57,729 nt of DNA, from assembly GCF_012933505.1 (NCBI RefSeq), contig NZ_JABBNB010000040.1:1-57729 (forward strand). Direction: 5' to 3'. The notes below the pieces were generated by a model. The model made no database searches. It had not been told where the DNA came from and saw only the letters and a program-made list of their open reading frames with translations. Within the stretch, counting starts at the first letter, position 1. Each line of letters opens with the position of its first letter. Positions 34,378 through 42,658 of this stretch are shown here, one piece after another. Source of the DNA: Gordonia asplenii. Lineage in GTDB: Bacteria > Actinomycetota > Actinomycetes > Mycobacteriales > Mycobacteriaceae. Position numbers and translations under genes: made by a program.

Positions 34378-35506
34378 CCGTCAGCTCTCGCTCCGGCCCG
34401 CGCCGCACTACTGCGACTCGCGTTCCCGCAACCAGGGTCGCGGCCACCAACGCCGTCAGCAGCGCGCCCGTCCCGAACACGGTCAGATCGAACGACCGCG
34501 CCGGCTTCGACCCGCCCTGCATACGCGCCGAACCGGACAGGAACGGCACGATCACCAGCACGGTCAGCCCCAGAACAGCCTCCACCGCAACAACTTTCGG
34601 GAAGTGCTCGACGGCGAGTCGCCACACCGCGCGGCGGTCGTCGGCCGCCCGGGCGGCGGCGAGCCGCGGCAACAGCACCCGCGTGTTGTAGGCCCCGGCG
34701 CACACCAACAACATCACCACGACGAGCTTGGCGAGCAGCAACCGGCCATAGTGCGTGGTGAACAACTGCGCGGGGCTGCCGACGTGTGTCCACGCCATCC
34801 ACGTCCCGGTCACGATCAGCACGCCGACTGAACACAGCGCGACGTTGCTGAACCGGCCCCAGACCCCGGCCCAGTCGGCGGCGATGGCGTCGTCGTCGGC
34901 GACACCGGCGTCCCAGCGCCCCAGGATGCCGAGTATCGCCAGAATCAGCAGGCCGCCGATCCACAGGACCACAGCGGTGAAATGCAGCGCCGTCATCGTC
35001 CCGGTGGCCACCCGCTGCGCCAGCAGCGGCCCGACCGGCAGTTGCGGGATCACCACGGTGGTCACACCCAACGCGAGGACGATCAGCGCCATTCCACGGG
35101 CCGATGTCACCCGCCAGGCGATCAAAGCCGCGACAAGCAGCAGATAGGCCATCATCTGCGCAAGCGTCAGACCGGTCGGTTTGCCCGGGCCGTGCGGAGC
35201 GATGAAGAAGTCTTGCAGCGTCGACGGCGCGAGGCCGCTCCACAACGACGTTCCCTGCCTGGTCGACGCCAATTCCGCCAACGCGAGGACCGCGGTCACC
35301 GCGACGACCACGGCAATCGGAACCGCCAGTCGACGCGCGCGGCGCGCCAGCGGCCCGTCGGGCGCCAAGACGCCCACGGTCAAACCCAGCCCGACAGCCA
35401 GCGCCAACGCCGCGAAGTAGACCGACCAGATCAAGGCGGTGCCGACCGTCGGCGGCGCGGGCGGCTGCGGACCCGCGGCCAGAATGTTCCACGACATAAC
35501 CGACAT
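34364..35506 (-). CDS. CopD-domain copper-transport-like membrane protein
   Basis: A 380-residue polytopic membrane protein with about nine hydrophobic segments. It contains ALHFTAVVLWIGGLLILAILG and a later HYGRLLLAKLVVVMLLVCAGAYNTRVLLPRL, typical of the CopD/YcnJ copper-resistance D domain. Such proteins take up copper through the inner membrane; the CopC and CtaG domains found in some relatives are not obvious here. I chose the ATG at 35506 (MSVMSWN); a GTG at 35518 or ATG at 35497 are alternatives. It overlaps the echA19 3' end and has no other visible link to sterol genes. Confidence 0.82.
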   Translation of the reverse strand: MSVMSWNILAAGPQPPAPPTVGTALIWSVYFAALALAVGLGLTVGVLAPDGPLARRARRLAVPIAVVVAVTAVLALAELASTRQGTSLWSGLAPSTLQDFFIAPHGPGKPTGLTLAQMMAYLLLVAALIAWRVTSARGMALIVLALGVTTVVIPQLPVGPLLAQRVATGTMTALHFTAVVLWIGGLLILAILGILGRWDAGVADDDAIAADWAGVWGRFSNVALCSVGVLIVTGTWMAWTHVGSPAQLFTTHYGRLLLAKLVVVMLLVCAGAYNTRVLLPRLAAARAADDRRAVWRLAVEHFPKVVAVEAVLGLTVLVIVPFLSGSARMQGGSKPARSFDLTVFGTGALLTALVAATLVAGTRVAVVRRGPERELTVTPR

Positions 35507-35570
35507 CTTAGGGTCCACTTAGTTCAGAAATGACTTGGGCCGGGTCAGTGTCGTTCAGTAGGGTCCCACC

Positions 35571-36176
35571 ATGTACATCGCCCGACCCGACCGCACCTCC
35601 GACCGTCACGCACGTGAGGTGGTGTCCGCAGCGGGCATCGCGACCCTGTTCTCCTCGATCGATGGACTCCGCGCGACGACGCTACCCGTTCTGTGGCGCG
35701 ACGACGATACCGTCGTCGCCCATTTCGCGCGGGCGAACGATCACTGGCACCATCTCGACGGTGCGCCGGTCCTCCTCGTCGCCACCGCTCCGGACGCCTA
35801 CATCTCACCGAGCTGGTATGCCGCGAAAACGGAGCACGGACGCGTCGTCCCGACGTGGAACTACAGCTCCGTTCAGTTGTCCGGCGTCGCGCACATCACG
35901 CACGACGCCGACGAGATCTTGTCGATCGTCGAGGCCCTCACCACCCGTCACGAAGGCGGCCGCACCGATCCATGGGCGGTGTCCGACGCACCGGAATCGT
36001 ATGTGGCACAGCAACTCAAAGCGATCGTCGGGATCACGGTCACGGTCGACGAGGCGAACGCCAAAGCCAAGTGGAGCGCCGCCCGAAGCGAGGCCGACCG
36101 AGACGGAGTGCTTCGGGCGCTGGATGTCGAAAACCCCTCTGCGGCAACCGAGATGCGCTCAGCCGACCACCCCTGA
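35571..36176 (+). CDS. PaiB-family FMN-binding protein
   Basis: A 201-residue FMN-binding split-barrel protein of the PaiB family. It has RATTLPVLWRDDDTVVAHFARANDHW, AYISPSWYAAK and VPTWNYSSVQLSG, and then a C-terminal helix region QLKAIVGITVTVDEANAKAKWS typical of PaiB. In Bacillus PaiB is named a negative regulator of sporulation and proteases, but most members are uncharacterised flavin-binding proteins. It is a single gene following a short 64-bp gap from the CopD-like gene, in divergent orientation. Confidence 0.88.
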   Translation: MYIARPDRTSDRHAREVVSAAGIATLFSSIDGLRATTLPVLWRDDDTVVAHFARANDHWHHLDGAPVLLVATAPDAYISPSWYAAKTEHGRVVPTWNYSSVQLSGVAHITHDADEILSIVEALTTRHEGGRTDPWAVSDAPESYVAQQLKAIVGITVTVDEANAKAKWSAARSEADRDGVLRALDVENPSAATEMRSADHP

Positions 36177-36278
36177 GCGAGCTCTACTGATCGCGGTCGC
36201 ATCCGGGAGCACGCCCACAGCGCCGCGGCGACCAGCGCTCCCACACCCGGTGGCGTCGAACGACCGGCCCCACAACAC

Positions 36279-36397
36279 CCTGGATCCACCGATGGCGGGC
36301 CCATTTCACCGTGGTTTCGACACGCTCGTAGCTAACGCTCCTCAGGGCTCAACCCAGACTCAACCAGCGGAGAGCGCCTGCCATCGGTGGATCCAGG
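36279..36397. mobile_element. 119-bp MITE-like element with 18-bp perfect terminal inverted repeats
   Basis: CCTGGATCCACCGATGGC at 36279-36296 and its exact reverse complement at 36380-36397 enclose a copy of the GGTTTCGAC...CTCAACC repeat (about 36313-36354). It encodes nothing. The same end word occurs at about 69-77, 8855-8873 and 44425-44435 beside other repeat copies. I see no target-site duplication that I can call with confidence. Confidence 0.65.
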
Positions 36398-36436
36398 CAA
36401 CAGTGGCCGATCATCGGTCTCCGCAGCGCCATTCGA

Positions 36437-36982
36437 TCACGTCGAACCGACCCACTCGGCGCCGGACCGCTCAAGCACCGCCGACGCCAGCCCGAAGGGC
36501 GGCGGCGTGATTCCCCGACGCAGATCCCAGATCTCGATTCGGTTCGGCACACAGCGGAAGACCGCGAAGTCGGCGCTCTCCGGCCCGTCGGGCCAGAAGG
36601 CCGACCACCCGGACATGAACCGGCGGCGATTCTCACTGGCCGACACCGGCTCGACGACGCAGCGGATAGTCGCCGACGACCGGCTCACCTCGTCGAGGTA
36701 TACCAGCGATGCTTGGCGAGTTACATTGAGCTGCTGCGCCTTTCGAGTCATCGGCGAGGTACCGATGTGCACGCACAACCGATCGTCGGGCTTGTGCGGT
36801 TGCACCACTCGCGCCGACGGCCCGTCATCGTCGTGCGTGACCAACACGCAATAGGTTCGGCTGCGCATTATCGCCCGCGCGGCAGCGAGCACGGCCGTGG
36901 GATCGTCGTGTCTGCTGCGTCGAATCGCCCAGCGGCGCATCGCAGCCGACGCCGCGGCGCCCACTCGGACGACAACACTCAT
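36437..36982 (-). CDS. PPOX / flavin-binding split-barrel protein
   Basis: A 181-residue protein of the pyridoxamine-5'-phosphate-oxidase-like split-barrel clan. It has YCVLVTHDDDGPSARVVQPH, RLCVHIGTSPMTRKAQQL and ASLVYLDEVSRSSATIRC, with the C-terminal RIEIWDLRRGITPPPFG. Family members bind FMN, F420 or haem; which cofactor is used cannot be read from the sequence. The ATG at 36982 follows GGAGG by 11 bases. It diverges from a hotdog thioesterase-TetR operon across a 52-bp region with a perfect palindrome. Confidence 0.78.
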   Translation of the reverse strand: MSVVVRVGAAASAAMRRWAIRRSRHDDPTAVLAAARAIMRSRTYCVLVTHDDDGPSARVVQPHKPDDRLCVHIGTSPMTRKAQQLNVTRQASLVYLDEVSRSSATIRCVVEPVSASENRRRFMSGWSAFWPDGPESADFAVFRCVPNRIEIWDLRRGITPPPFGLASAVLERSGAEWVGST

Positions 36983-37012
36983 CTCCACGAGTACCTCCGT
37001 TGACAACGACAA

Positions 37013-37034
37013 TATTAGAGACGACCCTCTAATA
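37013..37034. promoter_or_regulatory. Perfect inverted repeat TATTAGAG-N6-CTCTAATA (TetR operator candidate)
   Basis: The arms at 37013-37020 and 37027-37034 match exactly. The right arm touches the ATG of the thioesterase (37035), and a TTGACA is present at 37000-37005. The placement would block both divergent promoters. The obvious candidate repressor is the TetR encoded at 37447-38043. Confidence 0.7.
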
Positions 37035-37445
37035 ATGTTCACTCTCGACCTTGCCCGAGAAGTACTCGCAGCACAACCCTTCAGCGCCATGCTCGGCACG
37101 CGGATCAGCCATCTCGACGACGAGACGGTCGTCTTGGAGCTCGACGTCGACGATCGACTCCGCCAGCAATACGGACTCATCCACGGCGGTGTGCTGGCCT
37201 ACCTCGCCGACAACGCACTCACCTACGCCGGAGCCCTGAGCCTCGGCGCAAATGTCGTGACGAGCGGCTTCACCATCGACTACGTATCTCCCGCCCGCGA
37301 CGGCGCGGTGCTGCGGGCGACGGCTCACCTCGCTCATGGCGGACGCCGAAAAGCGTTGGCCACCTGCGACATCGACATCGTCGACGCCGCCGGCACCGCC
37401 AAACGCTGCGCGGTCGCCATGGGCACGACGTTGACGACCAACTGA
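37035..37445 (+). CDS. PaaI-family hotdog thioesterase
   Basis: A 136-residue hotdog-fold acyl-CoA thioesterase. The motif YGLIHGGVLAYLADNALTYAG is followed by SGFTIDYVSPARDGAVLRATA and a C-terminal core strand AVAMGTT. It is likely cytosolic and hydrolyses an acyl-CoA of unknown identity. The start codon immediately follows a perfect palindrome, so there is no room for a ribosome site unless the transcript starts upstream; a leaderless mRNA is likely. One base separates its stop from the TetR start, so they are one operon. Confidence 0.85.
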   Translation: MFTLDLAREVLAAQPFSAMLGTRISHLDDETVVLELDVDDRLRQQYGLIHGGVLAYLADNALTYAGALSLGANVVTSGFTIDYVSPARDGAVLRATAHLAHGGRRKALATCDIDIVDAAGTAKRCAVAMGTTLTTN

Positions 37446-37446
37446 C

Positions 37447-38043
37447 GTGGGCCGCAAGCCTCGGTTCTCCACCGACGAGTTGCTCGACGCCGCAATGGAT
37501 TTGATCAGTGCGGGTGGCGCCGCATCCGCGACGATGACCGCTGTCGCCGGCGCGGTCGGCGCGCCGTCGGGCTCGATGTATCACCGTTTCGCCAGTCGCG
37601 ACGAGATGCTCGCCCGTCTCTGGCTGCGCACCATCGGCGAATTTCAGACCGGATTCGTCGACGCGCTCTCCGACGTCGACACCATAGCTGCTATCGACTC
37701 GACCATCGCCTTCGTCTTCGATTGGACCGCAGCCAATCCCACGAAGTCGGCGCTGCTGTTGCAGTTCGACGAGAAGGCTATCGTCGACGCGTGGCCGGAG
37801 TCCTTGGCCGCCGACCTGTCTACGGCGAACAACACTGTGCGCCAGGCACTTCGGGAGTTCACACAACGTCATCTGGGGTCGTCGAGCAAGCCCGACGTCG
37901 ACCGCGTGATCTACGCCCTGGTCGACCTGCCGTATGCCGCGGTGCGCAGGCACCTTCCGTCGGGGCGACCGCGCCCATGGTTGCGAGAGTTCACTTTCGA
38001 CGCCGCGCACCAAGTACTGAGACCTGAACGGCAAGACGCCTGA
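37447..38043 (+). CDS. TetR-family transcriptional regulator
   Basis: A 198-residue TetR regulator starting from a GTG. The HTH spans about 8-53 (LDAAMDLISAGGAASATMTAVAGAVGAPSGSMYHRFASRDEML), with the ligand domain behind it. It is co-transcribed with the hotdog thioesterase and presumably represses itself and the divergent PPOX gene through the palindrome at 37013-37034. An acyl-CoA could be the inducer, given the thioesterase, but this is inference. Confidence 0.9.
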   Translation: MGRKPRFSTDELLDAAMDLISAGGAASATMTAVAGAVGAPSGSMYHRFASRDEMLARLWLRTIGEFQTGFVDALSDVDTIAAIDSTIAFVFDWTAANPTKSALLLQFDEKAIVDAWPESLAADLSTANNTVRQALREFTQRHLGSSSKPDVDRVIYALVDLPYAAVRRHLPSGRPRPWLREFTFDAAHQVLRPERQDA

Positions 38044-38155
38044 ACTGCCACACGAGCGCGCCGGCACCCGCCGCCCAATGGGATGCACTCCGGATGCACT
38101 CGTCCACCCGGGAAACCACTCGCCCAGCCGCGATACCTCAGACCGGGTTGAATCA

Positions 38156-39196
38156 TCACCCTGCCAATCGGCCCAGCGCCTTGATCGTCTCGGTTTCCCG
38201 CGCGGTCACCATCAGCATCGTGACGCCTGCCGATTCCCATTGCGCTATCTGGGTTTTCACCTCATCGAATGTTCCGGCGATCATCGTCTCGCGCACCATC
38301 TCATCGGGTACGGCGGCTACCGCCTCCGCTTTGCGTCCCGCTTGGAACAGCCGACCGATCTCGTCGACGGCCGCGCCGTATCCCATCCGCCGGTACAGAT
38401 CGGCGTGAAAGTTCTTCTCCTTCGCACCCATCCCGCCGACGTAGAGCGCCGTCGACGGTCGATACCGATCGATCGCCGCGGCGACGTCGTCGGTGACGAC
38501 GACCTGGCAGTTGGCGGCGACTTCGAAGTCGGCGCGCGATCGTCGCGCGCCGGGTCGAGCGAATCCCTCGTCGAGCCAGGTGTTGTACTGCTCGGCGAGT
38601 CCGAGGCTGAAGAACACCGCGAGCCAGCCGTCGGCGATCTCCGCGGTCTGCGCGACGTTGCGCGGTCCTTCGGCGCCGAGCCAGACAGGCAGGTCGGCCC
38701 GCAGCGGATGCGTGATCGCTTTGAGCGGCTTACCCAGTCCAGTGGCACCCGCGGCGCTCGCGGGATAGGGCAGCGGATAGTGGTCGCCGTCGCTGGTAAC
38801 ACGCTCGGCGCGGGCGAGGACGTCGCGCACGATCCGCACGTACTCGCGCGTGCGGGCCAACGGCGCGCCGAAGGGTTGCCCGTACCAGCCTTCGACCACT
38901 TGCGGCCCGGACACTCCGAGCCCGATGATGTGTCGCCCACCGGAGAGATGGTCGAGCGTCAACGCCGCCATGGCCAATGACGTCGGTGGCCGCGCCGACA
39001 ACTGGGCGACTGCGGTTCCGAGTCGGACCCGCTGCGTCGACGACCCCCACCAGGACAGCGGCGTGTACGCGTCCGAGCCCCACGATTCGGCTGTGAACAC
39101 TGCGTCGAATCCTGAATCTTCTGCTGCGGCAACGAGTTCGGGTGCCCCGACGATCGGACCCGCTCCCCAGTACCCCAATTGCAGACCAAATTTCAC
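38156..39196 (-). CDS. F420-dependent LLM-class oxidoreductase (Rv3520c-like)
   Basis: A 346-residue luciferase-like monooxygenase-family protein. It opens with MKFGLQLGYWGAGPI, then FTAESWGSDAYTPLSWWGSSTQRVRLGTAV, and LDHLSGGRHIIGLGVSGPQVVEGWYGQPF. It is very close to M. tuberculosis Rv3520c (347 aa), an F420-binding enzyme of the KstR regulon whose substrate is not known to me. I placed the start at a GTG (39196) to match that protein; the longer upstream frame would run through the KstR box. The divergent neighbour is the DUF35 gene, as in Rv3520c-Rv3521. Confidence 0.92.
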   Translation of the reverse strand: MKFGLQLGYWGAGPIVGAPELVAAAEDSGFDAVFTAESWGSDAYTPLSWWGSSTQRVRLGTAVAQLSARPPTSLAMAALTLDHLSGGRHIIGLGVSGPQVVEGWYGQPFGAPLARTREYVRIVRDVLARAERVTSDGDHYPLPYPASAAGATGLGKPLKAITHPLRADLPVWLGAEGPRNVAQTAEIADGWLAVFFSLGLAEQYNTWLDEGFARPGARRSRADFEVAANCQVVVTDDVAAAIDRYRPSTALYVGGMGAKEKNFHADLYRRMGYGAAVDEIGRLFQAGRKAEAVAAVPDEMVRETMIAGTFDEVKTQIAQWESAGVTMLMVTARETETIKALGRLAG

Positions 39197-39240
39197 GCCG
39201 GTGATCCTTCCCGTTCGCGACAGCTCCTTGCGCCCAATAC

Positions 39241-39254
39241 TAGAACCTGTTCTA
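39241..39254. promoter_or_regulatory. KstR operator (perfect palindrome) between LLM and DUF35 genes
   Basis: TAGAACCTGTTCTA is a perfect palindrome. It lies 45 bp from the LLM start and only 9 bp before the DUF35 start codon, so it probably covers the DUF35 promoter and transcription start. Confidence 0.88.
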
Positions 39255-39263
39255 CTCGATGGT

Positions 39264-40286
39264 GTGACCATCAACGCAACCGCACCCGGTGACGCGAGTC
39301 CCGTCGCGCCGGTCCCCGCCCCCGAGTCGACGATCCTGTCGGCACCACTGAACAACCGATTCGACTACACCCGCTCACTCGGACCCGTTCTGTCGCAGTT
39401 CGCGCTCGCGCTGCGCGACGGTCGGATCGTGGGCAGTCGCAGCAGCGACGGACGCGTCTTCGTTCCACCGGTCGAATTCGATCCGGCCACCGGGGCCGTC
39501 ACCACCGACATCGTCGACGTCGCGTCGGCGGGTACCGTCACCAGTTGGTCCTGGCAGCCCGAGCCACTCGAGGGTCAACCGCTCGACAAACCCTTCGCGT
39601 GGGCACTGATCACACTCGACGGCGCCGACACCGCGTTGCTGCACGCCGTCGCCGTCGATTCGGTCGACGACCTGCATACCGGCGATCGCGTGCACGCCGT
39701 GTGGCGGGCCGCCCGCACCGGTCACATCGCCGACATCGCCTACTTCGCTCCGGGCGAGCACGCCGACGCCGCGCCGGCGAACACCGCCGACCCCGACGAC
39801 GCCGTCGCGGGTCAAGTCATCATCACCACCCCGATCGGTCTGACCATCACACACACGGCGTCGGAGGAAGAATCCTGGTATCTCGAAGGACTCAAGGCGG
39901 GCAAGCTCATCGGCGGCCGGGTCGCCACCGGCGAGGTCTACTTCCCGCCCCGCCAGGCGTCCCCGGCCGACGGATCGCCGACGACGGGCCGCGTCGAACT
40001 TCCCGACACCGGCATCGTCACCACATTCTGCATCGTCAACGTGCCGTTCCTCGGACAGCAGATCAAGCCGCCCTACGTCGCCGCCTATGTGCTGCTCGAC
40101 GGCGCCGACATTCCGTTCCTGCATCTGATCCTCGACGTCCCCGCCGACGAAGTGCGGATGGGTATGCGAGTCAAGGCCGTCTGGCGCCCGGAAGCCGAGT
40201 GGGATTTCACCATGCGCAATATCAGCCACTTCGCCCCGTCCGGCGAGCCCGACGCCGACTTCGAGTCGTACCGAAACCACCTGTAG
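39264..40286 (+). CDS. Tandem DUF35/OB-fold acyl-CoA-associated protein (Rv3521-like)
   Basis: A 340-residue protein with two DUF35-type OB-fold halves. The first (about 30-170) has SWSWQPEPL, KPFAWALITLDGADTALLHAV and GDRVHAVWR. The second (about 185-335) repeats IVTTFCIVNVPF, PPYVAAYVLLDGADIPFLHLIL and GMRVKAVWR. The Cys-rich zinc ribbon that normally precedes the DUF35 OB-fold is absent from both halves. DUF35 domains partner Ltp2-type aldolases in sterol side-chain cleavage, so this is the likely partner of the two thiolase-like genes downstream. The GTG start has almost no leader. Confidence 0.85.
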   Translation: MTINATAPGDASPVAPVPAPESTILSAPLNNRFDYTRSLGPVLSQFALALRDGRIVGSRSSDGRVFVPPVEFDPATGAVTTDIVDVASAGTVTSWSWQPEPLEGQPLDKPFAWALITLDGADTALLHAVAVDSVDDLHTGDRVHAVWRAARTGHIADIAYFAPGEHADAAPANTADPDDAVAGQVIITTPIGLTITHTASEEESWYLEGLKAGKLIGGRVATGEVYFPPRQASPADGSPTTGRVELPDTGIVTTFCIVNVPFLGQQIKPPYVAAYVLLDGADIPFLHLILDVPADEVRMGMRVKAVWRPEAEWDFTMRNISHFAPSGEPDADFESYRNHL

Positions 40287-40301
40287 ATCAGGAGCTTTGA
40301 C

Positions 40302-41375
40302 GTGACCACCGCTAAACTCCCCCGCATCGCGGTCATCGGGTTCGCCCATGCACCGAACGTCGCGGAGACCCACGGCACCACCAACGGTGTCGAAATGCTC
40401 ATGCCTTGTTTCGCCAAGCTCTTCGCCGAACTCGGCATCACCCGCACCGACATCGACTTCTGGTGCAGCGGGTCGTCGGATTACCTTGCCGGACGGGCGT
40501 TTTCGTTCATCTCCGCGATCGACTCGATCGGCGCGGTGCCGCCGATCAACGAGTCACACGTCGAGATGGACGGTGCTTGGGCACTGTACGAGGCGTTCGT
40601 GAAGATCGCCACCGGCGACGTCGACGTCGCACTCGCCTACGCCTTCGGCAAGTCATCGGCGGGCAACGCCGATCAGATCCTCGCCCTGCAGACCGATCCG
40701 TATACGGTCGCGCCGTTGTGGCCCGACACCCGGTCGCTGGGTGCCTTGCAAGCACGTGCCGGACTGGATTCCGGGGCCTGGACCGAAGCCGACATGGCGG
40801 CCGTCGCCGCGCGAACCTTGGACCGCTCGGTCGACGAGCTACTCGCCGCCGACTACGTGGCGAATCCATTGCGCGCCCACGACATCGCACCCTACGCCGA
40901 CAGCGCCGCCGCCGTGATCCTGGCCAGCGAGCACAAGGCGCGCGAGCTCGTCGCCAACCCGGCGTGGATCACCGGGTGGGATCATCGCATCGATTCGCCG
41001 AACTTCGGCGCCCGCGACCTCACCGCATCGCCGTCGACGAGACTTGCCGGGGACACCGCGTTCGGCGATCGCAGCCGCGCGGTCGACGTCGCCGAGATCC
41101 ACGCCGCGTTCACGCATCAGGAGTTGATCGTCGCCAAGGAGCTGAGACTGCCCGAGTCGGTGCGCATCAACCCTTCGGGGGGATCGTTGGCAGCCAACCC
41201 GCTGTTCTCCGCCGGGCTGCAACGTATCGGCTACGCCGCCCACGAAATCCTGACCGGCAGTGCGGGCACCGCCGTCGCACATGCGACGAGTGGCCCACTG
41301 CTGCAACAGAATATGGTCGTCACTCTGGGCAATGAGGAGAATATCGGGGCGAACGAAGTGACGGGAGAGAACTGA
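40302..41375 (+). CDS. ltp4: Ltp4-like thiolase-fold protein (probable aldolase subunit)
   Basis: A 357-residue SCP2-thiolase-fold protein close to Rv3522 (354 aa). The nucleophile region reads INESHVEMDGAWALY with no cysteine, and the C-terminal motif reads NPSGGSLAANPLFSAG without the GHP histidine, so classical thiolysis is not expected. Related Ltp2 acts as a retro-aldolase with a DUF35 partner. Ltp3 and Ltp4 were reported to be needed for C24-branched phytosterol side chains in Rhodococcus. It starts with a GTG and overlaps the ltp3 start by one base. Confidence 0.9.
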   Translation: MTTAKLPRIAVIGFAHAPNVAETHGTTNGVEMLMPCFAKLFAELGITRTDIDFWCSGSSDYLAGRAFSFISAIDSIGAVPPINESHVEMDGAWALYEAFVKIATGDVDVALAYAFGKSSAGNADQILALQTDPYTVAPLWPDTRSLGALQARAGLDSGAWTEADMAAVAARTLDRSVDELLAADYVANPLRAHDIAPYADSAAAVILASEHKARELVANPAWITGWDHRIDSPNFGARDLTASPSTRLAGDTAFGDRSRAVDVAEIHAAFTHQELIVAKELRLPESVRINPSGGSLAANPLFSAGLQRIGYAAHEILTGSAGTAVAHATSGPLLQQNMVVTLGNEENIGANEVTGEN

Positions 41376-42547
41376 TGGCGCGTAACAGAGCCGCCGTGCT
41401 CGGCACCGGGCAGACCAAATACGTCGCGAAGCGACACGACGTCACCATGGCCGGCATGTGCCGCGAAGCGATGGACCGTGCGCTCGCCGAGGCCAAGGTC
41501 TCGATCGACGACATCGACGCGATCGTCATCGGCAAGGCCCCCGACCTCTTCGAGGGGGTGATGATGCCCGAGCTGGCAATGGCCGAATCCCTTGGCGCCG
41601 TTGGCAAACGGCTCATCCGCGTGCACACTGCGGGCTCGGTCGGCGGTTCGACGGCCAACGTCGCGGCGTCGCTGGTAACGTCGGGCATCCATCGTCGAGT
41701 GCTGGCCATCGCCTGGGAGAAGCAGTCGGAGTCGAATGCCATGTGGGCGTTGTCGATTCCGGTTCCGTTCACGATGCCGGTCGGCGCGGGCGCGGGCGGA
41801 TTCTTCGCACCGCACGTGCGGGCATACATCCGGCAGTCGAACGCTCCGGACAACATCGGCGCCATCGTCGCCGCCAAAGATCGACGCAACGGCGCGATGA
41901 ACCCGCTCGCCCACCTGCACCAACCGGGAAAGACCGCCGAAGAGGTCATGGCCTCCCAAATGCTCTGGGACCCAATCCGATTCGACGAGACGTGTCCCTC
42001 CTCGGACGGCGCGTGCGCCGTCGTGATCGGCGACGAGCAAGCCGCCGACGACGCCGTCGCCGCGGGCGATCCAGTGGCGTGGATTCACGCGACGGCGATG
42101 CGCACCGAGCCGTTGTCGTATGCGCACCGCAACGTCGTAAGCCCGCAGGCCGGCCGCGATGCCGCGGCCGCGCTGTGGAAGGCCGGCGGCATCAGCAATC
42201 CGCTCGAGGAGATCGACGCCGCCGAGATCTACGTGCCGTTCTCCTGGTTCGAACCGATGTGGCTGGAGAACTTGGGCTTCATGCCGGAGGGCACCGGTTG
42301 GCAGCTCACCGAGTCCGGCGGCACCGAGATCGGCGGCAAGTTGCCGGTGAACGCATCCGGCGGCGTCCTTTCGTCGAATCCCATCGGGGCGTCGGGCATG
42401 ATCCGCTTCGCCGAGGCCGCCCTGCAGGTGATGGGCCGAGCCGGTGACCACCAGGTGCCGGATGCGCGTAAGGCGGTCGGCCACGCGTACGGCGGTGGGT
42501 CGCAGTACTTCTCGCTGTGGCTGGTCGGAGCCGACAAGCCCGCCTGA
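41375..42547 (+). CDS. ltp3: Ltp3-like thiolase-fold protein (probable aldolase subunit)
   Basis: A 390-residue thiolase-like protein close to Rv3523 (394 aa). The active-site loop reads HTAGSVGGSTANVAA where thiolases have a nucleophile Cys, and the C-terminal motif NASGGVLSSNPIGASG lacks the His of GHPxGxTG. It probably forms a heteromer with Ltp4 and DUF35 to cleave a tertiary beta-hydroxyacyl-CoA intermediate. The start overlaps the ltp4 stop as TGATG. A long hairpin follows it. Confidence 0.9.
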   Translation: MARNRAAVLGTGQTKYVAKRHDVTMAGMCREAMDRALAEAKVSIDDIDAIVIGKAPDLFEGVMMPELAMAESLGAVGKRLIRVHTAGSVGGSTANVAASLVTSGIHRRVLAIAWEKQSESNAMWALSIPVPFTMPVGAGAGGFFAPHVRAYIRQSNAPDNIGAIVAAKDRRNGAMNPLAHLHQPGKTAEEVMASQMLWDPIRFDETCPSSDGACAVVIGDEQAADDAVAAGDPVAWIHATAMRTEPLSYAHRNVVSPQAGRDAAAALWKAGGISNPLEEIDAAEIYVPFSWFEPMWLENLGFMPEGTGWQLTESGGTEIGGKLPVNASGGVLSSNPIGASGMIRFAEAALQVMGRAGDHQVPDARKAVGHAYGGGSQYFSLWLVGADKPA

Positions 42548-42559
42548 TCGTCGGCGTCG

Positions 42560-42635
42560 GCAGATCCGACCGAGCGCTCATATCCGACACGGTTCGTCTT
42601 CAGGTGCCGGATATGAGCCGTGCAGTCGGATCTGC
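42560..42635. terminator. Long two-part hairpin after ltp3 (terminator)
   Basis: GCAGATCCGAC (42560-42570) pairs with GTCGGATCTGC (42625-42635), and GCTCATATCCG (42576-42586) with CGGATATGAGC (42608-42618). Between convergent ltp3 and the SnoaL-like gene, it can end both transcripts. The words AGATCCGAC recur in the terminator at 52832-52868. Confidence 0.75.
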
Positions 42636-42658
42636 GCCTCCGCCACCGGATTCGCCGC

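Noticed and set aside
40302..42547. Annotation of the two Ltp proteins as ordinary acetyl-CoA acetyltransferases
   Set aside because: Neither has the thiolase nucleophile Cys or the GHP His, unlike FadA5 in the same window.
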